Source of the DNA: Thermoproteota archaeon
Lineage (GTDB): Archaea; Thermoproteota; Thermoprotei_A; Sulfolobales; Ignicoccaceae
Length of the DNA stretch: 64,000 nt
NCBI GenBank assembly: GCA_013154085.1
Contig: JAADDE010000030.1
Coordinates: 1 to 64,000 of the forward strand
Direction of reading: 5' to 3'
The notes below the pieces were generated by a model. That model worked only from the letters and a program-made list of their open reading frames with translations. It was not told the DNA's origin and made no database searches. This document shows positions 49,001 to 58,570 of the stretch, one piece after another; the stretch's first letter is position 1, and every line of letters begins with the position of its first letter. Both the position numbers and the translations under genes were made by a program.

Positions 49001-49770
49001 CGCCCCCTCTTCCGCAACCAGCGGAGATACCACTCGGGGAGCTCTTCGTAACTGTCGGTCAAGGGATCCGGCACCCCGGCCTCCATAAATGCCCTCAGCC
49101 TGGTCACGCAGGCCGGACACCGCCCGCAGGGCCTGTCGCCGCCCCTATAGCAGGTCCACGTAAGCTCTAGGGGGACCCCCAGCTCGATTGCCCTCCTAAC
49201 TACGTCCTTCTTCTTCAACCTTATGAATGGAGCATAGATGATTATCTCTGCCTCCCGCCCCTCCAGCTTTGCGTTGTAAACAACCGCCGAGCCCTCGTTT
49301 AGGGCCTTTTCCATGGCTTCTACGAACTCCGGGCGCGTGTCTGGGTAAACCGGCTCGCCGGGCGCGTAGTCTGTTGAGTGGAACCCCACCGATATCACTC
49401 CCTTGGTATCTCCCCTCTCGAGCATGAGCTTCTCTAAGAGCGCGCCGGCAGAAGAGAGCAGAACCGCGTTCCTTTGGGGCACGTAAGTCCTCGGCACCCT
49501 CCCCGGGACCACCTCTTCCGCCCTCGGCAGCGAGCCTCCGAGGAGCGCCGAAGCCTTGCTCACCTTTGAGAACAGATCGCTTAGGTCAACTACTACGTGC
49601 TCCGCCCCGTAGCGCTCTGCAATGGCCTTGGCCGACTCGAGCTCCCGGGCGTGTCTTTGTCCGTATATCACGGTGAGCGCAACCTTTACTTCCGGTTTGA
49701 ACCTCTCTACGGCATCTGCAAAGGCTGTGGCGGAGTCCATGCCGCCCGACACGAGCCCGACCAAGATCAT
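48997..49770 (-). CDS. queC: 7-cyano-7-deazaguanine (preQ0) synthase
   Basis: ATG 49770 overlaps the mqnC stop by 4 nt (ATGA). 257 residues. PP-loop LVSGGMDSATAF, VIYGQRHARELESAKAI, TYVPQRNAVLLSSAGALL and the zinc site CYRGGDRPCGRCPACVTR. Makes preQ0, the precursor of archaeosine in archaeal tRNA. It sits in an operon with MqnC and an HD hydrolase. Confidence 0.95.
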   Translation of the reverse strand: MILVGLVSGGMDSATAFADAVERFKPEVKVALTVIYGQRHARELESAKAIAERYGAEHVVVDLSDLFSKVSKASALLGGSLPRAEEVVPGRVPRTYVPQRNAVLLSSAGALLEKLMLERGDTKGVISVGFHSTDYAPGEPVYPDTRPEFVEAMEKALNEGSAVVYNAKLEGREAEIIIYAPFIRLKKKDVVRRAIELGVPLELTWTCYRGGDRPCGRCPACVTRLRAFMEAGVPDPLTDSYEELPEWYLRWLRKRGR

Positions 49771-50858
49771 CCTACCACCCTGTAGAAGTTGTCCCTTTCC
49801 TTGGGTATACAACCGGCGCCGCGTATCCACCTCTCCACGTCCTCTGCCTTAGGAAACGAGACGCTCAGCCCCGTCGCCGGGATCACCTTTTCGTTGTAGA
49901 GCGTGCCTCCCCAGTCGTCGGCGCCGAAGTTCAGTGCCAGCTGGGCCACGTCCTTCCCCACGGTCAGCCATCCGGCTTGAACGTGGGGAATGAGATCTTT
50001 GAATGTCAGACGGGCCACCGAAATTATTCGGAGGAGCTCGTACCCTCCGTAGGGGTACTTTATCTTGAACTTCCTCGCGAGTCTGGTGTTGCCGGGTTCA
50101 AAGTTCCAAGCAATGAAGGCCAGGCTCCCCGGAGCCCGCTTCTGTAGCTCGCGCAACTCGTAGAGGTGCTTGGCCCTTTCTTCTACATTCTCAATGTGCC
50201 CAAACATCATAGTCACGGAAGTCGGTATTTCCAGCTTGTGCGCAGTTTCGACTATCTCTATCCACCTTTTCACTGATATCTTCTTCGGACTCAAGATTTT
50301 TCTAACTCTCTCCACCAGTAGCTCTGCCCCTCCTCCCGGCATACTTTCCATACCGGCTTCCTTGAGTCTTGAGAGAACCTCCTTGACACTCATTTTGTGC
50401 TTCAGGCTCAGAAAGTCTATCTCGACGGGGCTTAAAGCGTGGAGCGACACCTTGGGAGCCCTCTTCTTGATTTCTTTGAAAAGCGTTTCGAAGTACTCTA
50501 TGTCCACCTTCGGGTTGACTCCGCCTTGTATTAATACTTGCCTTATTCCGTATCTCTTGTAAATCTCTTCGACGATCTTCGCGGCACGTTGGGGCGAGTA
50601 GAGGTAGCCGAGGCCGGGCTTCCGGTAGAACGCGCAGAACTCGCACTCAACCACGCACTCATTGGTATAGTTGAGTATCATGTTCTTAATGTACGTACAC
50701 ACCTTTCCGTACATTTTCTGTTTCAGCTCCAGAGCGGCGCTTCCGAGCGCCCAGAGCTCGTCGCTCTTCAACAACTGTTCTATTTCGTGCAAGCTCAGCT
50801 CGTCAACGAACGCCTTCTCTATTATCGGGGCTACGTCGCTCCTCTCCCAAGCCCTCAC
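49767..50858 (-). CDS. mqnC: Futalosine-pathway radical SAM enzyme, MqnC-like
   Basis: 363 residues, GTG start. Radical SAM Cys C68-x3-C72-x2-C75 (ECVVECEFC), QVLIQGGVNP, SPVEIDFLSLKHKMSVKEVL and SMPGGGAELLVERVRKILSPKK, then SVTMMFGHIENVEERAKHL. This fits the MqnC/MqnE/CofH group. SPKK and the MMFGH-x-E-x-x-x-ER region favour MqnC (cyclic dehypoxanthine futalosine synthase); MqnE is the alternative. Its start overlaps the stop of the HD gene by one base (TAGTG). Confidence 0.85.
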   Translation of the reverse strand: MRAWERSDVAPIIEKAFVDELSLHEIEQLLKSDELWALGSAALELKQKMYGKVCTYIKNMILNYTNECVVECEFCAFYRKPGLGYLYSPQRAAKIVEEIYKRYGIRQVLIQGGVNPKVDIEYFETLFKEIKKRAPKVSLHALSPVEIDFLSLKHKMSVKEVLSRLKEAGMESMPGGGAELLVERVRKILSPKKISVKRWIEIVETAHKLEIPTSVTMMFGHIENVEERAKHLYELRELQKRAPGSLAFIAWNFEPGNTRLARKFKIKYPYGGYELLRIISVARLTFKDLIPHVQAGWLTVGKDVAQLALNFGADDWGGTLYNEKVIPATGLSVSFPKAEDVERWIRGAGCIPKERDNFYRVVG

Positions 50859-52294
50859 TAAGCCTTTACCCGACGTTCCTTATGCCCGGAGCTCCTTATG
50901 ATATCTCTCAGCTCCTCAGCCACCTCTTTAATAAGAGGCGCCAGCCCCCTGGGCCCAGCCAAGTACAGCTTTACGTGAGTCACCCGGGCCAGGCTGGAAA
51001 CTATGGAAGAGACGCTGGTCAGCGGCACAACCTCACCGCTCCTCCTGATGAATGTATTGATGCTACCGCCCCCGAAGGGGCGGACAGAGGCGCCGTATGC
51101 CAGTAGCTGCGGCAAGTCTCTCATTAACTCGGCCAAGGTTTTGCTTCCAACAGCAATTCTGTAGATGGGAAACAGATAGCTGTGGAGCTCACCTTCCGTC
51201 GTGGCATTGATTATCTCCTCGCGGACCAAGTGGCTGTGATCCCTAAACTTGACCGCGCGGACCAAGTCGAGCAACTCCTCCTCCTTGTGGAGGAGAGAGT
51301 AGAACAAGCAGTCGTCGAAGCCGTCTAAGCTCTCCAGTTCCCATGCCTTGGGCATCTTCCCCTCCTTCAGCCACCAAGCCATTAAGCGGGAAGCTATTGC
51401 GCTGTACAGCAATACTGTCTTGTGAAGGTAGACGTTCTCATACATGTAAAATCTCGACAGTAGCATGCTTTCAACGGTCGCCACGCCCTTGTCGAGAACC
51501 GCGACCTCTACTGGCGTCGCCTTGTCCGACGGCACCAAGACCAGCACCGAATAGAGCCGCTCGTAGTCGAAGAGTCCTACCCTAGTGCCCGCCATGGTGG
51601 CGTCTCTCATGAGATAGTCCCCGCGGTCCACGTCTATCTCACCATTGCTCAAAAAGGAGAACAAGCTCCTCACGCCTTGGAAGACCTCCTCGTCCCACAC
51701 CCCGGGCCTCGGCTCTAGCAACGACGCCACGGCCGCCACGGGGTCTTCGGAGCACGCCTTGCGAGCTCCTTCGCCGGCCCTCTCGCAGAGGAGCTCCGCC
51801 AAGCTCTTGCCGCCACAGTCTTTGTGGAGGTAAGCCAGCGCCACCTTTTTCGAGACCGCTTCGTGGAGCTTCCTCCAAGAGGCCTTCGGCGCGTCGAGCC
51901 CCCATAAGGCACTGGCTTCGTACACTGCGTCCTCATAGTTGTGCGACAGCGGACCGTGGCCGACGTCGTGAAGAAGCATGAAGTACCTGAACCACTCCTT
52001 GAGGTCGTAGGCCAGCTTCAGCACTTCCTCTACATCTTTCTTCTCCTCGCCGCTGAGTTCCGGTATGACGTACCTCTCCGTGGCCCTCTTGAGGCTCTCG
52101 AGCGCCTTGACAGCCAAGTGCGAGGCTCCTAGGCTGTGCTGGAAGCGTGTTCCGTCATGCGAAGGATAGACGAGCTGGCCCAAGCCTATCTGCTTTATCC
52201 TACGTAGCCTCTGAAACGTCGGCGTATCGATCACGCACTTTACGAGCACGTCTGGGATCTCTATCAGCCCGTAAACGGCGTCTGAGAATATCAT
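50858..52294 (-). CDS. HD-domain phosphohydrolase, SAMHD1/dGTPase-like
   Basis: ATG 52294 overlaps the GH130 stop (ATGA) and gives 478 residues beginning IFSDAVYGLIEIPDVLV. Conserved first part: FQRLRRIKQIGLGQLVYP, FQHSLGASHLAVKAL, LLHDVGHGPLSH (HD metal site) and later DVDRGDYLMRDATMAGT. Such enzymes split dNTPs or other nucleoside triphosphates. The C-terminal 150 residues are less conserved. Being in an operon with MqnC, QueC (both act on purine-derived substrates) is of note. Confidence 0.9.
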   Translation of the reverse strand: MIFSDAVYGLIEIPDVLVKCVIDTPTFQRLRRIKQIGLGQLVYPSHDGTRFQHSLGASHLAVKALESLKRATERYVIPELSGEEKKDVEEVLKLAYDLKEWFRYFMLLHDVGHGPLSHNYEDAVYEASALWGLDAPKASWRKLHEAVSKKVALAYLHKDCGGKSLAELLCERAGEGARKACSEDPVAAVASLLEPRPGVWDEEVFQGVRSLFSFLSNGEIDVDRGDYLMRDATMAGTRVGLFDYERLYSVLVLVPSDKATPVEVAVLDKGVATVESMLLSRFYMYENVYLHKTVLLYSAIASRLMAWWLKEGKMPKAWELESLDGFDDCLFYSLLHKEEELLDLVRAVKFRDHSHLVREEIINATTEGELHSYLFPIYRIAVGSKTLAELMRDLPQLLAYGASVRPFGGGSINTFIRRSGEVVPLTSVSSIVSSLARVTHVKLYLAGPRGLAPLIKEVAEELRDIIRSSGHKERRVKA

Positions 52295-53316
52295 CCTCTC
52301 AGCCACTTGACGTGCTCCATTATGTCGTCAAGGCTGGCCTTGTATATGCCGATGCCGTAATCGGCCACTCCGCCTATCCAATAAACGAACTCCCCCACCC
52401 TCAACAGCCCGCAGCCGTATATCACCATGGGCCGATCGCCGTACATCTCTTCAACGGTTTGAGGGTAGAGCAAGTACTCCGTTATCCCGAGCAGTTCGCC
52501 CTCGCCGTTCACCACTGCCAGGCCGTTCCTGTAAGACAGATCCTCCTTTGATATAGCGTGCCACCCGATCAAGTACTCGTTGCTCCCTATGCGCACGGGA
52601 GTGGTGGAGACGCCGACCTTAATTTCGAACTTTTCGGGAACCAACACTACCTCCATTGAAGCAGGGTCCACGTCCCATTCCTCGACGCTCAGCTCTCCTC
52701 TCCAGACCACCTCGTGGCCCTCTATCAGGGGTCTGGTGAGTATGCTGAGCGTTGAGCCTTTATCCTTTATCATGGTTGTGTTCTTCCACGACGCGGGGAA
52801 GGCACCGCCCAGCCTCAAGACCCCCTTGTGCACGAGGCCCCCGTCCTTGCTTACGATGGCCACTCCTTGCTTGGGCCACAGTCCGTCGTCCCTAACGCCC
52901 ACTGCCGTGTAAAACACTAGGAAGTCGCCGCGGAACTCGTGGGCCCGCGGATCTTCGGCTCCCCTCTTTATTTCGTGTACGGTGGTCGGGTAGATTATTA
53001 TCTTGCTGGGAAGCTTTGAGCAACAAGGCTTGTCCAGCCTTTCTTTGCTGAGCTTTGTTAGACCTATCGACGAGACGTAGTCGTAGTAATCAAAAATGAA
53101 GCGCGGGAAGAGGTACACGTCGTCCCCGTCCAATACAACGGATGGATTGAAAGCCGCCAAAGGTCTCCGTGGGTAGTTCAGCACTACGAAGTTGTCTGCC
53201 GTTAGGTACCCAAGCCTCTCAAAGATCCCGTTGATCCTCTTTCCCATCCTCAATCCAGAAAGGCGCTTCTTCGCCTCTATGGCCCTCTCCGCCAGCTCCT
53301 CCCACAGGCTCTTCAA
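52291..53316 (-). CDS. GH130-type beta-mannoside phosphorylase-like protein
   Basis: 341 residues, TTG start. Five-bladed propeller pattern with PRRPLAAFNPSVVLDGDDVYLFPR at the N-terminus, RGAEDPRAHEFRGDFLVFYTA (conserved 'EDPR' that binds sugar), and a late GCGLLRVGEFVYWIGGVADYGIGIY. Family members phosphorolyse beta-mannosides or mannosyl-containing oligosaccharides. Its partner in the operon does not reveal the substrate. Overlaps the HD gene by 4 nt. Confidence 0.8.
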   Translation of the reverse strand: MKSLWEELAERAIEAKKRLSGLRMGKRINGIFERLGYLTADNFVVLNYPRRPLAAFNPSVVLDGDDVYLFPRFIFDYYDYVSSIGLTKLSKERLDKPCCSKLPSKIIIYPTTVHEIKRGAEDPRAHEFRGDFLVFYTAVGVRDDGLWPKQGVAIVSKDGGLVHKGVLRLGGAFPASWKNTTMIKDKGSTLSILTRPLIEGHEVVWRGELSVEEWDVDPASMEVVLVPEKFEIKVGVSTTPVRIGSNEYLIGWHAISKEDLSYRNGLAVVNGEGELLGITEYLLYPQTVEEMYGDRPMVIYGCGLLRVGEFVYWIGGVADYGIGIYKASLDDIMEHVKWLRG

Positions 53317-53358
53317 GGGGGAGTGCCGAAAGGGGTTAGGGCTGGAGTAGTTTATTTT

Positions 53359-54522
53359 TCAGCGACGCAGTATCCCTAGTTCCTCTAGCCTCTGGAGCAT
53401 GTCATAGTATGCCTTAATTCGTGCCTTGTTCTTTGCTTCTTTGGGACCCGGGTTCTTCATGTAGAATGCATTGACCTCGTAGAACGTACCTTTGATGCCT
53501 CTATCAACCAATGCCTTCGCCAGCCGGCCCAAGTCGACGGCCAAGCCCGCCAAGGCTGGCGAATCGTTGATCCTCATATTTATGATTAATTCATCCACCA
53601 GCCCGTTAAAGGTTATCCACTCGATGTCCATGGCTACGAACTTCCTGTCCCCCAAAGGCTCTACGTAACCCGTCGGCTTGATGTAGTGAGGAGCGTCGTA
53701 ACCTAATATGTCCTCCACTATACTAGACTTGGTTTTCTCCTTCATTAGGTTCCTCTCCGGCACCGTAAGTGCCAAGAAGTCCATGTTGCCTCCTATGTTG
53801 AACTGTACGATGAACTTAACCCTCCTGTTTCTTTCGGCCAAATGTTCTAGTATGTCAGCGGTCAGCGGGGTTGCCCCCGTGGCCCCGTCGTCGCCGAGCA
53901 ACAGCGAGTTCGTCTCGGAGAACAAGTTCACGAAGATCGGGTCGTTTGCCAGAGGGGTCGGAATCATGTTTACGAAGCCTATGGCTTTTCCGGAATCTTT
54001 GCTGGCCAAGTATGTAGCGTACGCGTAAGCTTGGGCGGCGCTGGCTCTGCCGCCCTTCAGAGCCTCTATCAGCTCTCCCTCACTCTTGTACGTCTCTGCG
54101 GGCTCCGTAGAGATCAAGTTGAAGACGACGTCAACGCCGTCCCTTTTGAGCTCTTGGGCTACCTCCTCCACGGCCTCCACGGGTTCCAGCCTCTGATCCC
54201 TCCCCCGGATGGGGATCAGTTTGTCCAATCCTCGCGCCGATCCCATGAGCAGACCTTCTCTCACTGGGAGCTCCGGCAAATCCTTTGGGACCGGTATTAC
54301 GTTCGCAAGCTGCTCCTCAACGACCTCCGACAGCGGCTTGCCGATCTTCCTCGCGTCCACGTCGTAGACTGCTACCACCTCCTCCTCCTCGTAGCTTATC
54401 ACTACGTCATACTTCGCAAGGGGGACGCCGTAGGGTTCCATCTCCTTCCTCTTCAGCCTCTGCAGGCCGGCAACGTAGTGGGCGGTCACCAGTCCGGCAC
54501 CGAAGATCGCTATTCTAACCAT
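53359..54522 (-). CDS. ino1: Myo-inositol-1-phosphate synthase
   Basis: 387 residues, ATG start. Rossmann motif AIFGAGLVTAHYVAGL, then STEPAETYKSEGELIEAL, MIPTPLANDP, GDDGATGATPLTADIL and FNIGGNMDFLAL, followed by VEPLGDRKFVAMDIEW. Makes inositol-1-phosphate from glucose-6-phosphate for archaetidylinositol headgroups. With the tetraether synthase at 18282 it supports inositol-linked tetraether membrane lipids. Confidence 0.94.
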   Translation of the reverse strand: MVRIAIFGAGLVTAHYVAGLQRLKRKEMEPYGVPLAKYDVVISYEEEEVVAVYDVDARKIGKPLSEVVEEQLANVIPVPKDLPELPVREGLLMGSARGLDKLIPIRGRDQRLEPVEAVEEVAQELKRDGVDVVFNLISTEPAETYKSEGELIEALKGGRASAAQAYAYATYLASKDSGKAIGFVNMIPTPLANDPIFVNLFSETNSLLLGDDGATGATPLTADILEHLAERNRRVKFIVQFNIGGNMDFLALTVPERNLMKEKTKSSIVEDILGYDAPHYIKPTGYVEPLGDRKFVAMDIEWITFNGLVDELIINMRINDSPALAGLAVDLGRLAKALVDRGIKGTFYEVNAFYMKNPGPKEAKNKARIKAYYDMLQRLEELGILRR

Positions 54523-54618
54523 AATTCCATCCCTTCCGACAGTGGTGCCATCGAAGTTGCAAATAACCTTGTGGGCTCAACCTAAATCTTCCCCCCGAAA
54601 GCCCCTTGGGGAAGCGAC

Positions 54619-55761
54619 GTGAAGCTGTTGGGCGACATAGAGCCGAAGAGCAAAGGCCAGGAGGCCTTGGTGAAGGCTCTGCTGGACGACGAGGTTGACG
54701 TGGTAGGGGCGTTCGGCCCTTCGGGAACCGGCAAGAGTCTGATAACTATTGCCTATGCGCTCGATTCCTTAAAGAAGGGGAAGTATCAGAAGTTCATAAT
54801 AGCTAGGCCAGTGATCGACGTTGTCACGGGCAAAGAAATTACGGCTGCTGACATAGGAGTGGAAGACTATTACAAAATAGCCTCCGCCTACTTGGTGGAC
54901 ATACTGGGCAACTACACCAGCCCTCAAGAAATAAGGAAGCTCCACGAGGAGGGCAAGCTCATGCTGGTTGACACTCACTACCTCCGTGGCAGAACATTTG
55001 ACGACTCCGTGATACTCCTAGACGACGCGCAGAACACCGAGCCCGAAGCGGCTGTAGAGGCCTTGATGAGGATAGGGAAGAACAGCAAATTCATAGTAGT
55101 CGGAGATCCAGTGTTCCAGACGCACACGGAGATCGGAAGGGACGGCGCCAGCATGCTGCGCGAGATCCTCCTAAACGAAGACAGTGCAAGGGTGATAGAC
55201 TTAGGTATAAAGGACATAGTAAGGCCCGGAGCCAAGAGGGGAATAAAGTTTATGATGGAGCTCCGCATGAGGAAGCGGAAGCTCAACGACCTCGAGAAGA
55301 AAGTCGTCGAGGCCGGTAAGATATATGCACCCGACGCGGACGTAATTACGGTAGTGGAGTTCACTGAGGAGAAGAGGAAGTTCGGCTTGGAGGACAACCA
55401 GCACTTGCCCGACGCTCTGGTGGTCTTGAAGGAGGGCCACGCCCCCCGCTTCATAGGCAGAGGCGGCGAGAGGATAGCCAAGATAGAGGAGGACAGCGGG
55501 CTGAAGCTGAGGACCGTCGAGCTGACGCTGAACCTAAAGGACTTGATAAGCGCGGTCCACCCCGTGCCTTGGATGCACAAGCACATAGTGGACGTGGACT
55601 TTGCCGGGCCCTCCCTGCTGGTCAAAGTCAACGAAGAGGAGTTCGGAGCCTTCGTGGGCCAGCGCGGCGTCTACGCAAGGTTCTTGAGTAGCGTTATGAA
55701 GAAGCTATTGGGAGTGGAGGTCTGGGCCAGAGAGGTCGAGAAGAAGAGGAGGCGCAGATGA
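54619..55761 (+). CDS. PhoH-like ATPase with C-terminal KH-type domain
   Basis: 380 residues, GTG start. The N-terminal ATPase has Walker A FGPSGTGKSLITIAYAL, RPVIDVVTGKE, YLRGRTFDDSVILLDDAQNT (Walker B) and VVGDPVFQT. The C-terminal 130 residues contain a KH-like GRGGERIAKIEEDSGLKL and a further one with GAFVGQRGVYARFLSSVM, so it is a PhoH-KH protein that is expected to bind RNA. Ends EKKRRRR. Divergent from ino1. Confidence 0.9.
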   Translation: MKLLGDIEPKSKGQEALVKALLDDEVDVVGAFGPSGTGKSLITIAYALDSLKKGKYQKFIIARPVIDVVTGKEITAADIGVEDYYKIASAYLVDILGNYTSPQEIRKLHEEGKLMLVDTHYLRGRTFDDSVILLDDAQNTEPEAAVEALMRIGKNSKFIVVGDPVFQTHTEIGRDGASMLREILLNEDSARVIDLGIKDIVRPGAKRGIKFMMELRMRKRKLNDLEKKVVEAGKIYAPDADVITVVEFTEEKRKFGLEDNQHLPDALVVLKEGHAPRFIGRGGERIAKIEEDSGLKLRTVELTLNLKDLISAVHPVPWMHKHIVDVDFAGPSLLVKVNEEEFGAFVGQRGVYARFLSSVMKKLLGVEVWAREVEKKRRRR

Positions 55762-55851
55762 GGAGACCGCCAGTGCGCGAGCGGTGAGCGGAGCCGAGTT
55801 GGCCGAAGGCGCTTCATATCCCCTTCCGGAACCCCTCCGGGAGCGAAGGCC

Positions 55852-57024
55852 TTGAAGATAGCCTCCGTAATCTTGGCCGCAGGCAAGGGGGAGCGGATGT
55901 GGCCCTTGACCAGCACCAGGCCGAAGCCCCTCTTGCCGGTGGTATTGGGCGAGAGCCTCCTCGAAAGGTGGCTCAGAACACTGAAGCCCCTCAGCGACGA
56001 AATAATCGTTGTAATTAAGGAAGAACAGAGGGAGCACTTCCGTGAGCTCTTAAATAAGTACGGCGCCAGGGCCGCCTTCCAGCCCGAGACGCCGGGCACG
56101 GGAGCGGCTCTGGCGTCGGCCGGTCCATTGGAGGCTGACTTGATAGTGGTGGCATATGCAGACGTCTACCTCCAGAGGCCGGAGGAGAACTTGAGGAGGT
56201 TGCTGGAAAACGCGCCGGCCCTGCTGGCGGTTGAAATAGACGACGTCTCCCAGTACGGGGCACTCGTCGTTGAGGGAGGCGTAGTGGCGAGGGTGGCGGA
56301 GAAGGAGCTCTCGGGTCCCGGCTTGATAAACGGCGGCGTGTACGTCTTCGAAAGGGAAATCTTCGAAAGGCTGAAGTCCCTCAAGCCCTCCAAGAGGGGA
56401 GAATACGAACTGACCGACGTCCTCGAGGGTCTTAGGACGGTAAGGGCGGTGGGAGGATGGAAGGATGTGGGCAGACCGTGGGACGTATTCGACGTTGTAA
56501 AGATGGAGTTCGAGGTTAGAGAGGGCTTCCCAAACCCTTGGGGGCCCGGGAAGCTGTACGGCAATCTGCCCGAGGTCAAGGGAAGCGTGTACGTTGAGGG
56601 CCCCGTGTACTTCGGGAAGGGGGTTGCTTTGGGTCCATTTTCCCACATCAGGGAAAACGCCGTTTTGCTTGAGGGAGTTAAGGTGGGAGCCTTTACGCAA
56701 GTAAAGGGATCTGTTATAATGGAGCACAGCAGAGCCCCCCACCTGAACTACGTGGGCGACAGCGTGATTGCGGAAGACGTCAACTTGGGGGCCGGCAGCG
56801 TCACTGCGAACTTGAGGTTCGACGAAAAGGAGGTTACAGTAGTTCTGAAGGGTAAGAGAGTGGGCACCGGAAGGAGGAAGCTGGGCGCCATAATAGGAGG
56901 CCATGCCCGGATAGGAATAAACGTCAGCATGATGCCCGGCGTGAGGATAGGCGCTGGGGCGTGGGTTTACCCCGGTTGCGTGGTCAAGAGCGACGTTCCG
57001 GACGGAGCGAAGATGAGGTGTTAG
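55852..57024 (+). CDS. Sugar-1-phosphate nucleotidylyltransferase / acetyltransferase (GlmU-like)
   Basis: 390 residues, TTG start. Residues 1-230 are the nucleotidyltransferase domain: SVILAAGKGERMWPLTSTRP, KPLLPVVLGESLLERWL, VAYADVYLQRP. Residues 250-390 are a left-handed beta helix with hexapeptide repeats (VYFGKGVALGPFSHIRENAV, GVKVGAFTQVKGSVI). Similar to Sulfolobus ST0452, which makes UDP-GlcNAc/UDP-GalNAc or dTDP-Glc. The next gene follows after 1 nt. Confidence 0.88.
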   Translation: MKIASVILAAGKGERMWPLTSTRPKPLLPVVLGESLLERWLRTLKPLSDEIIVVIKEEQREHFRELLNKYGARAAFQPETPGTGAALASAGPLEADLIVVAYADVYLQRPEENLRRLLENAPALLAVEIDDVSQYGALVVEGGVVARVAEKELSGPGLINGGVYVFEREIFERLKSLKPSKRGEYELTDVLEGLRTVRAVGGWKDVGRPWDVFDVVKMEFEVREGFPNPWGPGKLYGNLPEVKGSVYVEGPVYFGKGVALGPFSHIRENAVLLEGVKVGAFTQVKGSVIMEHSRAPHLNYVGDSVIAEDVNLGAGSVTANLRFDEKEVTVVLKGKRVGTGRRKLGAIIGGHARIGINVSMMPGVRIGAGAWVYPGCVVKSDVPDGAKMRC

Positions 57025-57025
57025 G

Positions 57026-58570
57026 TTGAGGAAAATCCTTCTCGTGACCAGCAGGAAGCTGGAGGAGGCGGTCAAGGAGGCTCTGGAGCCGCCAGAGGGC
57101 TACCAAGTGGAGGTATGGGGCCTGCCCGTTGACGTGGTGGCGCTGTTGCGCCCTAAGAGCTTGTTGGAGCTGATCAAATCGGAAGCGGCTAGGCGCGGGA
57201 CGGACGTCAAGTCCTTCGACTACATAATTGTTTCTGGAATGGTGCCGGGTGATATGAGAGAGCTGGGCGAGGCCCTAGGGGTGCCAGTCTACAAAGGGAC
57301 CAAGACCTTAGCTGACCTAAAGACGATGATATCCAACATTAGCGAACTGGAGAGCGCGCTCAGCCCCGTCGAACCGCTCGAGGAAGCGCTGGAAGAGCTT
57401 CGGCTGATCGAGATCGCCAAGGAGCTCGACTTCGAGTACGAAGAGGTCCTATCAGTAGGGTCGCTCAAGCTACCCCTGCGGGCCCCTCCGTCGTTCTTAG
57501 CGGCGGAGGTTCTGGACAACGAGAGCTTGGAGGAGCAGTTGCACAGGGCCTCCGAAGTGGCCGACATGGTAATAATAGGCTCCACCTCCACAACGGCAGA
57601 TCCCTCGAAGATAGCTAGGCTGGTCAAGCTGGCTTACCGCTACTTCGACACCGTGGGGATCGACAGCATGTTCGTGTCGGAACTAAAGGCGGCCGACGCA
57701 GACCTTTATATGTCTCTCGAGAGGAGTAAGATAGACCACTTCAAGAACGAGAAGGAGAAGGCGTTCGTAGTTACACCGGGAGACTTGGGGAGAGGACATT
57801 GGCCCACTTCAGCAGAAGAGAAGGTAAGCTCCTTACTCACGAACATAAATGAGGCCGAGAAGAGGGGCATAGAGAAACTGATCGCAGATCCCGTGCTCTC
57901 GCCCTTCCCGTACGCGCTGGAGAGCATCGTTGCCCTGAGAGAAACTTCGAAAAAGATAAAGAAACCGCTGATGTTCGGGTTAAGCAACTTCGTCGAGCTG
58001 GCGGATTTCGACAGTCCGGGCCAAGTGGGCGCCTTGGCGTCCCTGGCCGTGGAGGCCGGAGCCTCTCTAGTGATGGTTACGGAGCACAGCGACAAGTGCA
58101 GGGGAGCGTGGGCCGAGGCCAAGGTGTCCTTACTGATGGCGTCTGTAGCGAAGAAGAGGAGAACGCATCCTAAGGACTTAGGGCTTGATTTGCTCATATT
58201 AAAAGAGAAGAAGATAAGAAGGGAGAGGCCAGAAGTTGACGGGTATAAATTAGAAGCAAAGGACTACAACTTTCCCTTAGAAAAAACGATAGTGAGGATA
58301 TGGGTCGACGGCAAGGCAGTTAAGGCATACGTAAGGCCTCACGGAGCGTTGATCGAGGGCGACCCCTACTTGATAGGGAAAACGCTGATAGGCGAGGGGT
58401 TCGTCAAGGAACCGTCGCACGCCCTCTACTTGGGCTGGGAGCTCCATAAGGCGCACCTGGCCGCAAAGCTCGGCAAGAGCTACGTCCAAGAGGAGCCGCT
58501 GTCCTTCGAGACCCCCCGGGAGAAGCTTGAGAAGCTCAACTCCGTCCGTAGGGAGCGGGAGCAGGCTTGA
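57026..58570 (+). CDS. Dihydropteroate synthase-related protein (TIGR00284-type)
   Basis: 514 residues, TTG start. About 150 residues of unknown N-terminus, then a TIM-barrel pattern (DMVIIGSTSTTADPSKIARL, LIADPVLSPFPYALESIVAL, PLMFGLSNFVELADFDSPGQ) and a C-terminal domain, as in the archaeal DHPS-like group (MJ0107). It lacks the full bacterial DHPS motifs, so the substrate may differ, perhaps in pterin cofactor synthesis. Overlaps mqnD by 4 nt (TTGA). Confidence 0.83.
   Translation: MRKILLVTSRKLEEAVKEALEPPEGYQVEVWGLPVDVVALLRPKSLLELIKSEAARRGTDVKSFDYIIVSGMVPGDMRELGEALGVPVYKGTKTLADLKTMISNISELESALSPVEPLEEALEELRLIEIAKELDFEYEEVLSVGSLKLPLRAPPSFLAAEVLDNESLEEQLHRASEVADMVIIGSTSTTADPSKIARLVKLAYRYFDTVGIDSMFVSELKAADADLYMSLERSKIDHFKNEKEKAFVVTPGDLGRGHWPTSAEEKVSSLLTNINEAEKRGIEKLIADPVLSPFPYALESIVALRETSKKIKKPLMFGLSNFVELADFDSPGQVGALASLAVEAGASLVMVTEHSDKCRGAWAEAKVSLLMASVAKKRRTHPKDLGLDLLILKEKKIRRERPEVDGYKLEAKDYNFPLEKTIVRIWVDGKAVKAYVRPHGALIEGDPYLIGKTLIGEGFVKEPSHALYLGWELHKAHLAAKLGKSYVQEEPLSFETPREKLEKLNSVRREREQA

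Noticed and set aside
56050-57075. Minus-strand frame (341 codons) opposite the GlmU-like gene
   Set aside because: Antisense shadow of a well-recognised two-domain enzyme; no promoter or domain of its own.
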